Origin: MGBC120314 sp051880495
Lineage (GTDB): Bacteria; Bacillota; Clostridia; Lachnospirales; Lachnospiraceae
Reading direction: 5' to 3'
Length of the DNA: 37,406 nucleotides
NCBI GenBank assembly: GCA_051880495.1
Contig: JBJEOB010000135.1
Location: 1-37,406, forward strand
Shown: in pieces, positions 1 to 7,280 of the stretch
How the letters are laid out: the number at the start of each line of letters is the position of its first letter
Position numbering within the stretch: the stretch's first letter is position 1
Notes under the pieces: model-generated
What the model saw: the letters and a program-made list of their open reading frames with translations, nothing else
The model's database searches: none
Told to the model about the DNA's origin: nothing
Program-made: the position numbers and the translations under genes

Positions 1-683
1 CTGTCTACCGGAATAATGTATTCCTCAATGCGGCCTTCCTTTACAAATGTCTCCACTCTCTCAAGAGTAAGACTTTGTGCGACAGTAAATCCGCTCACTC
101 TCGTTCTTTTTAAGCTGTACATACAGCCACCGCAGCCTGCCTTCTCACCAATATCATGACAGAGAGTACGAATATATGTCCCTTTTGAACAATGAACTTT
201 CATGTGGACATAAGGTAACTTCATCTCCACAATTTCAATATCATAAATCTGTACCTGTCTTGGCTCTCTTTCAATGCTTTGCCCTGTTCTGGCAATCTCG
301 TATAATTTTTTACCATGAATCTTTATGGCAGAATACATAGGCGGTGTCTGGGCATACGGACCTATAAATGATTCTATGATTTTATACACCGTATCCTCAT
401 CTACTGATACTTCCTTTTTACACAAAATGCTTCCGCCAATATCCTGTGTATCTGTGGTCACTCCCAATAACAGCTCGGTCTCATAAACCTTGTCTTTATC
501 GGTAAGCATATCACACAATTTGGTTCCACGTCCAAGACAAACCGGAAGAACCCCTTCTGCATCCGGATCTAATGTCCCTGTATGACCAATTTTCTTTTGT
601 TGTAAAATTCCTCGCAGTCTCGCTACGACGTCATGAGAAGTATATCCCTTCTCCTTATAAATATTTAAAATTCCGTTATACAA
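1..683 (-). CDS. truB: tRNA pseudouridine(55) synthase TruB (partial, cut by window edge)
   Basis: TruB makes pseudouridine 55 in the T-arm of most tRNAs. I translated the minus strand by hand from a TTG at 683-681. The product begins LYNGILNIYKEKGYTSHDVV, with TTG read as Met, and contains the TruB active-site segment HTGTLDPDAEGVLPVCLG, whose Asp in GTLDP is the catalytic nucleophile. The later segments GTYIRTLCHDIG and RTRVSGFT are also typical of the family. About 227 residues are present before the left edge; the family is usually near 300, so the C-terminal part is missing. The TTG start is preferred because GGGGA lies a good distance upstream inside the end of nrnA and no ATG or GTG fits better. 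It is the last visible gene of the rimP-nusA-infB cluster, one base after the nrnA stop. Confidence 0.93.
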   Translation of the reverse strand, partial: MYNGILNIYKEKGYTSHDVVARLRGILQQKKIGHTGTLDPDAEGVLPVCLGRGTKLCDMLTDKDKVYETELLLGVTTDTQDIGGSILCKKEVSVDEDTVYKIIESFIGPYAQTPPMYSAIKIHGKKLYEIARTGQSIEREPRQVQIYDIEIVEMKLPYVHMKVHCSKGTYIRTLCHDIGEKAGCGGCMYSLKRTRVSGFTVAQSLTLERVETFVKEGRIEEYIIPVD

Positions 684-684
684 A

Positions 685-1653
685 TTATTTATCCCCAAAT
701 TCTTTAAATTGCTTAATTAACTGTTCTTTCAACAGACCTATTATATAATCAGGGTTTCCCTTAATCGAACAGCCTGCAGCACGTACATGCCCTCCGCCGC
801 CAAACTCAGAACAGATTTTGCTGACATCAATATAATCCTTAGACCTCATGCTGACCTTATAAAACCCTTCAGTAAGTTCATACATGAAAATAGCGACTTC
901 AGTCCCTTCGGTATTTCGAAGCTGGTCTATAACACCACCCATTTTTTTACCGTCAAGTCCGTAATAATCCATTGTACTTTTATCAGCAGAACCATATATG
1001 CATTTGCCGTCAAGTATAAGTTTACTTTCAAGCAGCACACGTCCTGTTATTTGATTCTGGGCATGACTCTTCATATAAAACCCATCATCAATTATGTGGG
1101 TGTGATTAATTCCTTTGTCCATTAATTTTCCGGCAATTCTCATCGTTTCAGATGTTGTACACTGATATTTGAAAATACCTGTATCACAAATAATACCCGT
1201 ATACAGACATTCTGCCGTTGCCTTGCTTATCATTGAATCATCAAGACATGTATAAAGCAGTTCACATGTTGAACTAAGGTCCGGGATAACAAAGTTTTCC
1301 CTTGCGAAACCATCGTTCGTCATGTGATGGTCTATACATATTGTCAAATCCGACATTCCGAGAAGCTCCCGAAACGGCTCAAACCTGTCGATTGCGCCAC
1401 AGTCAAAAACAACAAAAATATCATATTTTTTGAATGTATCAGTAATTTCTGTTTTTACCTTATCAATATTCCTAAGATAACTGAATTCTGACCCCGGCTG
1501 TTCAAGAAATAAATCAACCGAAACCTCCGGAAAATTATCAATTATATAGTTGTAAAATCCCAAACAAGACCCTATACAGTCGCCATCAGGTCTGACATGT
1601 CCTGTAATGGCTACTGTATTTACGCCTCTTAGTTTTTCATTTAAATTAACCAT
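685..1653 (-). CDS. nrnA: DHH-family oligoribonuclease / pAp phosphatase NrnA
   Basis: NrnA-type DHH phosphoesterases degrade very short RNAs (nanoRNA) and, in several Firmicutes, dephosphorylate 3'-phosphoadenosine 5'-phosphate. The 322-residue protein carries the whole metal-site series: GHVRPDGDCIGS (residues 18-29, Asp23 and Asp25), VFDCG near 80, the signature CIDHH near 106, CDTG near 155, and the DHHA1 substrate loop GGGGHVRAAG near 290. Length and order of motifs are normal. It sits between rbfA (8-base gap) and truB (1-base gap), its usual place in Firmicutes, which ties RNA turnover to the translation cluster. Whether the main substrate is nanoRNA, pAp or a cyclic dinucleotide product cannot be read from the sequence. 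Confidence 0.93.
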   Translation of the reverse strand: MVNLNEKLRGVNTVAITGHVRPDGDCIGSCLGFYNYIIDNFPEVSVDLFLEQPGSEFSYLRNIDKVKTEITDTFKKYDIFVVFDCGAIDRFEPFRELLGMSDLTICIDHHMTNDGFARENFVIPDLSSTCELLYTCLDDSMISKATAECLYTGIICDTGIFKYQCTTSETMRIAGKLMDKGINHTHIIDDGFYMKSHAQNQITGRVLLESKLILDGKCIYGSADKSTMDYYGLDGKKMGGVIDQLRNTEGTEVAIFMYELTEGFYKVSMRSKDYIDVSKICSEFGGGGHVRAAGCSIKGNPDYIIGLLKEQLIKQFKEFGDK

Positions 1654-1661
1654 ATTTTTAC

Positions 1662-2033
1662 CTATTCTTCACTGTCCCTGATACCTGCATTAACCTCATC
1701 AATGAGCTTTGACATGTTAACACCATACTCAATAGACTGATCCAATACAAATGTTATTTCCGGAGTGTTACGAAGATTAATTGTTTTAGCAAGTTTAGTA
1801 CGTATAAAACCTTCCGCACTCTTAAGTCCCTTAATTGTGTCCTTCTGGGACTGCTCATCCCCAAGCACACTTATATATGCCTTGCATGACTTTAAATCAG
1901 GTGCAACATCAACAGCAACAACTGAAGTCATGGGATTTATACGCGGATCTTTTATTTCTCCGCGTATAATATTACTTAATTCCTTTAAAACCTCACCATT
2001 AATCCTGGTGTTTTTAATACTGTTTTTTCTCAT
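1662..2033 (-). CDS. rbfA: 30S ribosome-binding factor A (RbfA)
   Basis: RbfA is a small cytoplasmic KH-like protein that binds the immature 30S subunit and assists 16S rRNA 5'-end maturation, notably in the cold. The 123-residue product has the family pattern: an N-terminal helix with RINGEVLKELSNIIRGEIKDPRI, then VAVDVAPDLKSCKAYISVLG and the C-terminal strand TPEITFVLDQSIEYG. TGAGGTAAT just before the ATG serves as ribosome binding site. It lies 21 bases after infB and 8 bases before nrnA, as in most Firmicutes. Confidence 0.96.
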   Translation of the reverse strand: MRKNSIKNTRINGEVLKELSNIIRGEIKDPRINPMTSVVAVDVAPDLKSCKAYISVLGDEQSQKDTIKGLKSAEGFIRTKLAKTINLRNTPEITFVLDQSIEYGVNMSKLIDEVNAGIRDSEE

Positions 2034-2054
2034 ATTACCTCATTTCACCAAGCA

Positions 2055-4745
2055 TTATCTTGGAATTTCAACCATAATATAAGCTTCAATCATATCATCC
2101 TCGGCTGCGCCCTGGAAACCGTCAAATACAAGACCACATTCAAATCCTTCTTTAACTTCCTTAACGTCATCCTTAAATCTCTTAAGTGATGCAAGAGGAC
2201 CTTCAAATAACAGTTCACCCATTCTTGTGATACGTACAGATGATTCTCTTGTAATTTTACCGTCTGATACATAAGCACCGGCAATCATACCTACACCGGA
2301 AGCCTTGAATGTCTGACGGACAACAAGGTGACCGATTACCTTCTCCTCATACTTAGGAGCAAGCATACCCTTCATGGCTGTCTCTACATCCTCGATGGCA
2401 TCATAGATAACTTTGTAAAGTCTTAAATCAACTTTTTCTCTTTCTGCTATAGTTCTTGCCTGATTATCCGGTCTTACGTTAAATCCGATGATAATTGCAT
2501 TTGAAGCAGATGCAAGTGTAACATCCGACTCATTAATATTACCAACACCGCTATGGATGATTTTTACTACGACTTCTTCATTAGAAAGCTTTAACAGACT
2601 CTGCTTTACAGCCTCTACGGAGCCCTGAACGTCTGCCTTTACAATTATGCCGAGTTCCTTAAGGTTACCTGCCTGAATCTGTGTAAACAGATCGTCAAGT
2701 GAAAGCTTTGCCTTTGTATCATCAAGAAGCTTTTCCCTTCCCTCACGTATAAATGTTTCAGCAAAGTTTCTTGCTTCCTTATCACTATCAGTAGCAACAA
2801 TGATTTCACCTGCATTAGGTACATCATTTAAACCAAGTATCTCTACAGGAGTTGACGGACCTGCTTCTTTCAGACGATTGCCCTTATCATCGACCATGGC
2901 ACGGATTTTACCGTAACATGAGCCTGCAGCAACATTATCACCTACGTGAAGTGTACCCTTTTGTACAAGAACAGTTGCAACCGGACCTCTTCCCTTATCA
3001 AGCTGTGCCTCAATTACAAGACCTCTTGCCTTTCTGTCAGGGTTAGCCTTTAATTCTCTCATTTCAGCAACAAGAAGAATCATTTCAAGAAGTGTATCAA
3101 TACCTTCCTTTGTATGTGCAGAAACAGGAACAAAAATTGTACTTCCTCCCCAGTCCTCTGCAACAAGCTCGTATTCAATAAGCTCCTGCTTAACTCTTTC
3201 AACATTTGCATTTGGCTTATCAATCTTATTGATTGCAACAATAATTTCGATACCGGCTGCCTTGGCATGGTTAATAGCCTCGATTGTCTGAGGCATAACA
3301 CCATCGTCAGCTGCGACAACTAAAATAGCGATATCAGTAGACTTTGCACCACGCATACGCATTGCTGTAAATGCCTCATGTCCCGGTGTATCAAGGAATG
3401 TAATCTGCTCATTATTAATTGTGACCGTATAAGCACCGATATGCTGTGTGATTCCGCCTGATTCCCTTGCTGTTACGTTGGTTGAACGAATAGCGTCAAG
3501 AAGTGATGTCTTACCGTGGTCAACGTGACCCATAACACATACAACAGGAGGTCTCTTCTTAAGCTTATCCTCCGGTTCTTCCTCTTCCTTAAGAAGCTCT
3601 GCAATAACATCTACTTTTACTTCATGCTCGCAGAGGCAGTTAAATTCCAGAGCAATTTCCTCAGCGGTTTCAAATTCTATTTCCTGGTTAATAGTTACAA
3701 TCTTACCCTGCATAAATAACTTCTTTACAAGCACAGAAGGCTGAACCTTCATCTTGTCTGCAAGGTCCTTAATTGTAAGCTTATCAGGTAAAACAAGTGT
3801 CTTGATTGTCTCTTCCTCTTCCTTTGTTTCCTGCTTCTTTGGCTTATTAAACTGACCCGGACGTGAATTGGCAAACTTCTGGTTTTCTCTTTCATCCATA
3901 AAGTTGTCTTTCTGATTCTTATTGTCAGGTCTTCTGCTCTCCGGCTTTCTTGCTTCCGGTTTTGTCTCGAATACAAAACTCTGCTTTGATTCCCTTGAAT
4001 CCTTTCCAAAACCGGACTTGCCACGATTGTTATCTCTTCCCTGTGGCTGTGCATCCTTATTAAAAGGACGATTATCTCTTCCGGCATTATTGTTGTCGCG
4101 GTTAAACGGACGATTTTCTCTGTTTCCGTTATTGTTATCGCGGTTAAACGGACGGTTTTCTCTGTTACCGTTGTTGTTATCGCGGTTAAACGGACGGTTT
4201 TCCCTGTTTCCGTTGTTGTTATCGCGGTTAAATGGGCGGTTTTCTCTGTTTCCGTTATTGTTATCGCGGTTAAATGGACGATTTTCCCTGTTTCCGTTAT
4301 TGTCACGGTTAAACGGACGATTATCTCTTCCTCCATTGTTGTCACGGTTAAATGGACGATTATCTCTTCCTCCATTATTGTCGCGGTTAAATGGACGGTT
4401 ATCCCTTCCGCTGCTGCTGTTTTGTGGATTATACACAGACGAAACAGGAGTCCTTTTATCCTCAGTTCTCTGACCATTGTCAGTCTTTTTCACAACCTGT
4501 GATATAACCTTCTTCTGTGGCTGTTCAGGTACATTAGGCTTAACAGTTGGTTTTTCAGCCTTATCTTCCTTTACCTCTTTTACAGGTGCGCTCTTAAATA
4601 CTTTGTCAAGGATAGAGATTTCAGGATCATCAATTGTACTCATATGATTCTTTACATCAATTCCCTTATCCTTTAAAACACTGATAACTTCTTTACTTTC
4701 TTTATCTATGGATTTTGCATATTCATGAACTCTCATTTTTGCCAT
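2055..4745 (-). CDS. infB: Translation initiation factor IF-2 with Asn/Arg-rich repeat insert
   Basis: IF-2 is the GTPase that brings fMet-tRNA to the 30S subunit and promotes subunit joining. The 896-residue protein opens with an IF2N module (MRVHEYAKSIDKESKEVISV), followed by a basic low-complexity region. From about residue 107 to 230 this becomes a tandem array of NRENRPFNRDNNNG-like units. A second IF2N module follows (LTIKDLADKMKVQPSVLVKKL), then the G domain near residue 404 with G1 GHVDHGKTSLLD, G3 DTPGHEAF and G4 NKID, and the C-terminal beta-barrel and fMet-binding domains. The GTPase core is intact. The start is preceded by AAGGAGAGA. Gene order ylxQ-infB-rbfA is canonical. Confidence 0.97.
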   Translation of the reverse strand: MAKMRVHEYAKSIDKESKEVISVLKDKGIDVKNHMSTIDDPEISILDKVFKSAPVKEVKEDKAEKPTVKPNVPEQPQKKVISQVVKKTDNGQRTEDKRTPVSSVYNPQNSSSGRDNRPFNRDNNGGRDNRPFNRDNNGGRDNRPFNRDNNGNRENRPFNRDNNNGNRENRPFNRDNNNGNRENRPFNRDNNNGNRENRPFNRDNNNGNRENRPFNRDNNNAGRDNRPFNKDAQPQGRDNNRGKSGFGKDSRESKQSFVFETKPEARKPESRRPDNKNQKDNFMDERENQKFANSRPGQFNKPKKQETKEEEETIKTLVLPDKLTIKDLADKMKVQPSVLVKKLFMQGKIVTINQEIEFETAEEIALEFNCLCEHEVKVDVIAELLKEEEEPEDKLKKRPPVVCVMGHVDHGKTSLLDAIRSTNVTARESGGITQHIGAYTVTINNEQITFLDTPGHEAFTAMRMRGAKSTDIAILVVAADDGVMPQTIEAINHAKAAGIEIIVAINKIDKPNANVERVKQELIEYELVAEDWGGSTIFVPVSAHTKEGIDTLLEMILLVAEMRELKANPDRKARGLVIEAQLDKGRGPVATVLVQKGTLHVGDNVAAGSCYGKIRAMVDDKGNRLKEAGPSTPVEILGLNDVPNAGEIIVATDSDKEARNFAETFIREGREKLLDDTKAKLSLDDLFTQIQAGNLKELGIIVKADVQGSVEAVKQSLLKLSNEEVVVKIIHSGVGNINESDVTLASASNAIIIGFNVRPDNQARTIAEREKVDLRLYKVIYDAIEDVETAMKGMLAPKYEEKVIGHLVVRQTFKASGVGMIAGAYVSDGKITRESSVRITRMGELLFEGPLASLKRFKDDVKEVKEGFECGLVFDGFQGAAEDDMIEAYIMVEIPR
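4056..4423 (-). repeat. 42/39-bp in-frame tandem repeat inside infB
   Basis: The marker octamer cggttaaa recurs on the plus strand at 4099, 4141, 4183, 4225, 4267, 4306, 4345 and 4384. The spacings are 42, 42, 42, 42, 39, 39 and 39 bases. Each unit codes for 14 (NRENRPFNRDNNNG type) or 13 (GRDNRPFNRDNNG type) residues, so the array stays in frame. A decayed unit flanks it near 4059. Synonymous differences between units are few. Confidence 0.92.
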
Positions 4746-4758
4746 TCTACATCTCTCC

Positions 4759-5073
4759 TTACTGATTTAAAACATCGAGCTGTTTTCTGATAGATTTGGC
4801 AAAACCCTCATCATTAACTGACAAAGATGCCCTGAATTCTTTGCCAATATAATGACCTAGTGTTTCCTTATCTGCCAGAAAATAAACCGGTACATTGTAA
4901 TATTCACACATATTAGAAAACTTTTTTTTGGTATTGTCGGAAGCATCATCAGCAACAATTACAAGAAATGACTTGATTTCTTTAACGGATTTCTCCGTTG
5001 AAAATTCTCCACTTGCAATTTTACCTGCCTTCTGTGCCAGACTAATCAGAGATAAAACCCTATTTAGATTCAT
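4759..5073 (-). CDS. ylxQ: L7Ae/L30e-family RNA-binding protein YlxQ
   Basis: This small 104-residue protein belongs to the L7Ae/L30e/Gadd45 ribosomal-protein fold, often named YlxQ or YlxP-like in Firmicutes, and is thought to bind kink-turn-like RNA. Visible family features are LSLAQKAGKIASGE near the N-terminus and the central strand FLVIVADDASDNTKKKF. Its start overlaps the end of ylxR by about 14 bases, implying translational coupling, and infB follows after 13 bases. The exact cellular role is unsettled for the family. Confidence 0.9.
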   Translation of the reverse strand: MNLNRVLSLISLAQKAGKIASGEFSTEKSVKEIKSFLVIVADDASDNTKKKFSNMCEYYNVPVYFLADKETLGHYIGKEFRASLSVNDEGFAKSIRKQLDVLNQ

Positions 5074-5338
5074 ATTTTTCTAACTCCTCTTTTAATGCAT
5101 CATAGATTTCACTTGAAATACTCATTTTAAATGCACGATCTAATCCTTTTGTTTTGATTACCTTATTAAGACAATTACAGTCAGGACAAATATATGCCCC
5201 TCTGCCATTCTTCTTTCCGGTGGTATCAAGAATTATTTCTTCCTGTGGCGTTTTGATGATTCTCAACAATTCCCTTTTATCTTTCATCTCACCACAACCA
5301 ATACACTGCCTTAAAGGCTGCTTTCTAACTGCATTCAC
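5060..5338 (-). CDS. ylxR: YlxR family RNA-binding protein (RNase P modulator family)
   Basis: This 92-residue basic protein has the YlxR fold, with CIGCGEMKDKRELLRI at the N-terminus and the signature GKKNGRGAYIC in the middle. Cys12/Cys15 and Cys51/Cys54 form two CxxC pairs that could hold a zinc ion, which is inference. A homologue in Bacillus subtilis has been linked to RNase P regulation (RnpM), so a role in RNA metabolism is likely. It is encoded 8 bases after nusA and overlaps ylxQ, the standard nusA-ylxR-ylxQ-infB order. Confidence 0.92.
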   Translation of the reverse strand: MNAVRKQPLRQCIGCGEMKDKRELLRIIKTPQEEIILDTTGKKNGRGAYICPDCNCLNKVIKTKGLDRAFKMSISSEIYDALKEELEKYESK

Positions 5339-5346
5339 ATTAACAC

Positions 5347-6435
5347 CTACTTATCTTCATCATCTAATACATCATATTCTTCATCAGTATATGAGAATTC
5401 ATGACCATTTACCTGTGATTCGCTCTTAATATCAATTTTGTATCCTGTAAGTCTTGCAGCAAGTCTTGCATTCTGACCTTCCCTGCCGATTGCCAGTGAA
5501 AGCTTTTCATCAGGGACAACAACCTCTGCTGTTTTATCGTCATAAACCGTAACAGAAATAACCTCTGCCGGGCTTAAAGCATTTTCAATAAGAATTGCCG
5601 GATCTTCACTCCAGTTAATAATATCAATTTTTTCGCCTCTTAATTCCTGAACAATGGCATTTACCCTTGCGCCGTTAATACCAACACAGGCACCAACAGG
5701 ATCTACGTTCTTATCGTTTGACCATACCGCAATCTTTGTTCTTGAGCCTGCTTCTCTTGAAATACTCTTGATTTCAACTACACCTGACTTAACCTCTGCA
5801 ACCTCTGATTCAAAAAGGCGCTTTACAAGATCCGGATGAGTTCTTGAAACAACTACCTTAGGGCCTCTGCTTTCGTTACGAACCTCAACAATATATAACT
5901 TAATTCTTTCTGTCGGCTTAAAATGCTCTGTCTTAACCTGTTCTTTTTCCTTAAGAACGGCATCAACTTTACCAAGATTAATATAAATATCCTTGTCATG
6001 AATCTTCTGAACAATACCTGTTATAAGATCCTTTTCTTTTTCATAAAAAACATTGTATAAAAGATTCTTTTCTTCTTCACGAATCTTCTGCTGAATTACG
6101 CTCTTTGCATTAGATGTTGCAATTCTGCTGAATTCTGTAGATTTGATAGGAATGTTAACCAAATCACCGATATCATATTTTGCATTAATCATCTTGGCAT
6201 CTGCAAGTGAAATTTCTGTCTGTTCATCTGTTACGTTTTCAACAACTGTCTTTTCAGCTACAACCTTAAACTCTCCTGTCTTCCCATCAACAGATACCTT
6301 GATGTTATCTGTTCTTCCAAAATGCTTCTGGCAGGCTGTCATTAAAGAATTTTCAATAGCTGCAATAACAACTTCTTTTTTAATTCCCTTTTCTTCCTCC
6401 AAAACTTCCAATGCTTCCATTAATTCTCTGTTCAT
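5347..6435 (-). CDS. nusA: Transcription termination/antitermination factor NusA
   Basis: NusA binds RNA polymerase and nascent RNA, modulating pausing, intrinsic termination and antitermination. The start chosen here is the ATG at 6435-6433 (MNRELMEALEVLEEEKG), giving 362 residues. The frame stays open to a TTG at 6450, but that TTG overlaps the GGAGG that serves this ATG. Domains in order are the N-terminal polymerase-binding domain (about 1-125), an S1 domain, KH1 with VGACVGINGARVNAIVQEL and KH2 with LSLAIGREGQNARLAARL. There are no C-terminal acidic repeats, as is normal in Gram-positives. It lies just after rimP and before ylxR. Confidence 0.96.
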   Translation of the reverse strand: MNRELMEALEVLEEEKGIKKEVVIAAIENSLMTACQKHFGRTDNIKVSVDGKTGEFKVVAEKTVVENVTDEQTEISLADAKMINAKYDIGDLVNIPIKSTEFSRIATSNAKSVIQQKIREEEKNLLYNVFYEKEKDLITGIVQKIHDKDIYINLGKVDAVLKEKEQVKTEHFKPTERIKLYIVEVRNESRGPKVVVSRTHPDLVKRLFESEVAEVKSGVVEIKSISREAGSRTKIAVWSNDKNVDPVGACVGINGARVNAIVQELRGEKIDIINWSEDPAILIENALSPAEVISVTVYDDKTAEVVVPDEKLSLAIGREGQNARLAARLTGYKIDIKSESQVNGHEFSYTDEEYDVLDDEDK

Positions 6436-6452
6436 TTCTAATTCCTCCAATT

Positions 6453-6920
6453 CTAAAAATCAAATGTTAATCTTATTAAAGCAATATCACTTCTTTTAAA
6501 AGTTTTCTCATCACCGTTTTCCGGTGTAATGACTACGTTTTCCTTGTCAAAATCTTTCAGAATCCCGACATATTCCTTCTGCCTGTCAATCGGTTTATAA
6601 AGACGAATTTCAACCTCTTCACCCAGACTTCTCTTAAAATCCTTATCTTTTTTCAGCGGTCTGCCCAGTCCCGGTGAACTCACTTCCAAAATATAGGATT
6701 CATCAATATAATCCTCTCTGTCCAGAATATCACTCATCTGCCTGCTTACCAGTTCGCAGTCATCAATAGTGATTCCTCCTTCTTTGTCTACATACAGACG
6801 CAAATACCAGTTAGAACCTTCCTTTACAAACTCAACATCCACCAGTTCAAAATTATTGGCTTCAATGAAAGGCATGATAAGTTCCTCTGTACGGGTTTCA
6901 TATACTTCTCTTTTTGCCAT
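6453..6920 (-). CDS. rimP: Ribosome maturation factor RimP
   Basis: RimP assists assembly of the 30S subunit. The 155-residue product begins MAKREVYETRTEELIMPF and contains FELVDVEFVKEGSNWYLRLYVD and the family signature YILEVSSPGLGRPLKK, followed by the SH3-like C-terminal domain. The frame stays open upstream to 6965, but AGGAGG lies eight bases before the ATG at 6920-6918, so the extra codons belong to the leader. It is first in the rimP-nusA-infB transcript, behind a candidate promoter and a structured leader of about 115 bases. Confidence 0.95.
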   Translation of the reverse strand: MAKREVYETRTEELIMPFIEANNFELVDVEFVKEGSNWYLRLYVDKEGGITIDDCELVSRQMSDILDREDYIDESYILEVSSPGLGRPLKKDKDFKRSLGEEVEIRLYKPIDRQKEYVGILKDFDKENVVITPENGDEKTFKRSDIALIRLTFDF

Positions 6921-6955
6921 ACATTTCCTCCTATCAGATTTTGACACAAGATAGA

Positions 6956-6974
6956 GAAATTGCAACGCAATTTC
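6956..6974 (-). promoter_or_regulatory. Second hairpin in the rimP leader
   Basis: On the minus strand GAAATTGC and GCAATTTC form a perfect 8-bp stem with the 3-base loop GTT. It lies about 36 bases upstream of the rimP start codon and is followed by the leader segment carrying the ribosome binding site. It has no U-tract, so it is not a terminator. A stabilising or regulatory role is inference. Confidence 0.5.
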
Positions 6975-6988
6975 CTATCACAAAATGA

Positions 6989-7012
6989 AAGAGTGGACTC
7001 ACGCCCACTCTT
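6989..7012 (-). promoter_or_regulatory. First hairpin in the rimP leader
   Basis: On the minus strand AAGAGTGG pairs with CCACTCTT (8 bp) around the 8-base loop GCGTGAGT. A moderately U-rich stretch (TTTCATTTTG) follows, so it could act as a weak attenuator of the translation-factor operon. I recall similar GAGTGG/CCACTC hairpins ahead of rimP in other Firmicutes, but cannot check this here. Confidence 0.6.
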
Positions 7013-7041
7013 CAACTAGCATAATAATTAACTTATAGGTT

Positions 7042-7069
7042 ATTTTATCATAAAAATAACAAAAATCAA
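7042..7069 (-). promoter_or_regulatory. Candidate SigA promoter for the rimP-nusA-infB operon
   Basis: Minus strand: -35 TTGATT at 7069-7064, a 16-base spacer, then -10 TAAAAT at 7047-7042 with an upstream TGA that gives an extended -10 (TG-n-TAAAAT). The predicted start near 7035 lies just after the tRNA terminator and before the two leader hairpins, which is what an operon promoter should look like. Confidence 0.65.
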
Positions 7070-7070
7070 G

Positions 7071-7108
7071 TGAAAAAATAAAAAAACTTCAAATAAATTG
7101 AAGTTTTT
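7071..7108 (-). terminator. Intrinsic terminator after tRNA-Glu
   Basis: Positions 7082-7108 form an 11-bp A/T-rich stem (AAAAACTTCAA pairing with TTGAAGTTTTT) around a 5-base loop. On the minus strand a further run of T residues follows. It ends the tRNA transcript, and any readthrough from polC, about 34 bases past the tRNA 3' end. Confidence 0.85.
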
Positions 7109-7141
7109 CTCGGGTTGGGCTATTCATATAAAATAGTCTAG

Positions 7142-7213
7142 TAGCTCGTACGGGAATCGAACCCGTGATTCCGCCTTGAGAGGGCGGCGTCTTAACCGCT
7201 TGACCAACGAGCC
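7142..7213 (-). tRNA. tRNA-Glu (anticodon CTC)
   Basis: The 72-base minus-strand gene begins GGCTCGTTGGTCAAGCGG. The anticodon stem CCGCC/GGCGG encloses the loop CTCTCAA, giving anticodon CTC (reads GAG). The T-arm is CGGGTTCGATTCCCG, and the acceptor GGCTCGT pairs with ACGAGCT, with G1 opposite U72. The discriminator base is A and CCA is not encoded. It lies alone between polC and rimP. Confidence 0.96.
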
Positions 7214-7230
7214 ATGCCTGACACTTTGCT

Positions 7231-7259
7231 ATCATACAATAAATCAAAACAAAATGCAA
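7231..7259 (-). promoter_or_regulatory. SigA-type promoter of tRNA-Glu
   Basis: Minus strand: TTGCAT at 7259-7254, an exact 17-base spacer, then TATGAT at 7236-7231. Transcription would start about 10 bases ahead of the mature tRNA 5' end at 7213. Between the polC stop and this site there is only A/T-rich sequence and no hairpin, so polC readthrough could also reach the tRNA. Confidence 0.85.
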
Positions 7260-7280
7260 GCCTTTTTTTAATTTTTTTAT

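Noticed and set aside
3922..4473. Long plus-strand open frame with a repeated NGRFSLFPLLLSRL-type peptide
   Set aside because: It is the antisense of the infB repeat array; the repeats keep the opposite frame open. There is no ribosome binding site and all neighbours are on the minus strand.
6921..6965. Upstream extension of rimP to an earlier start
   Set aside because: The extra 15 codons show no family similarity, overlap the second leader hairpin and ignore the AGGAGG placed properly for the ATG at 6920.
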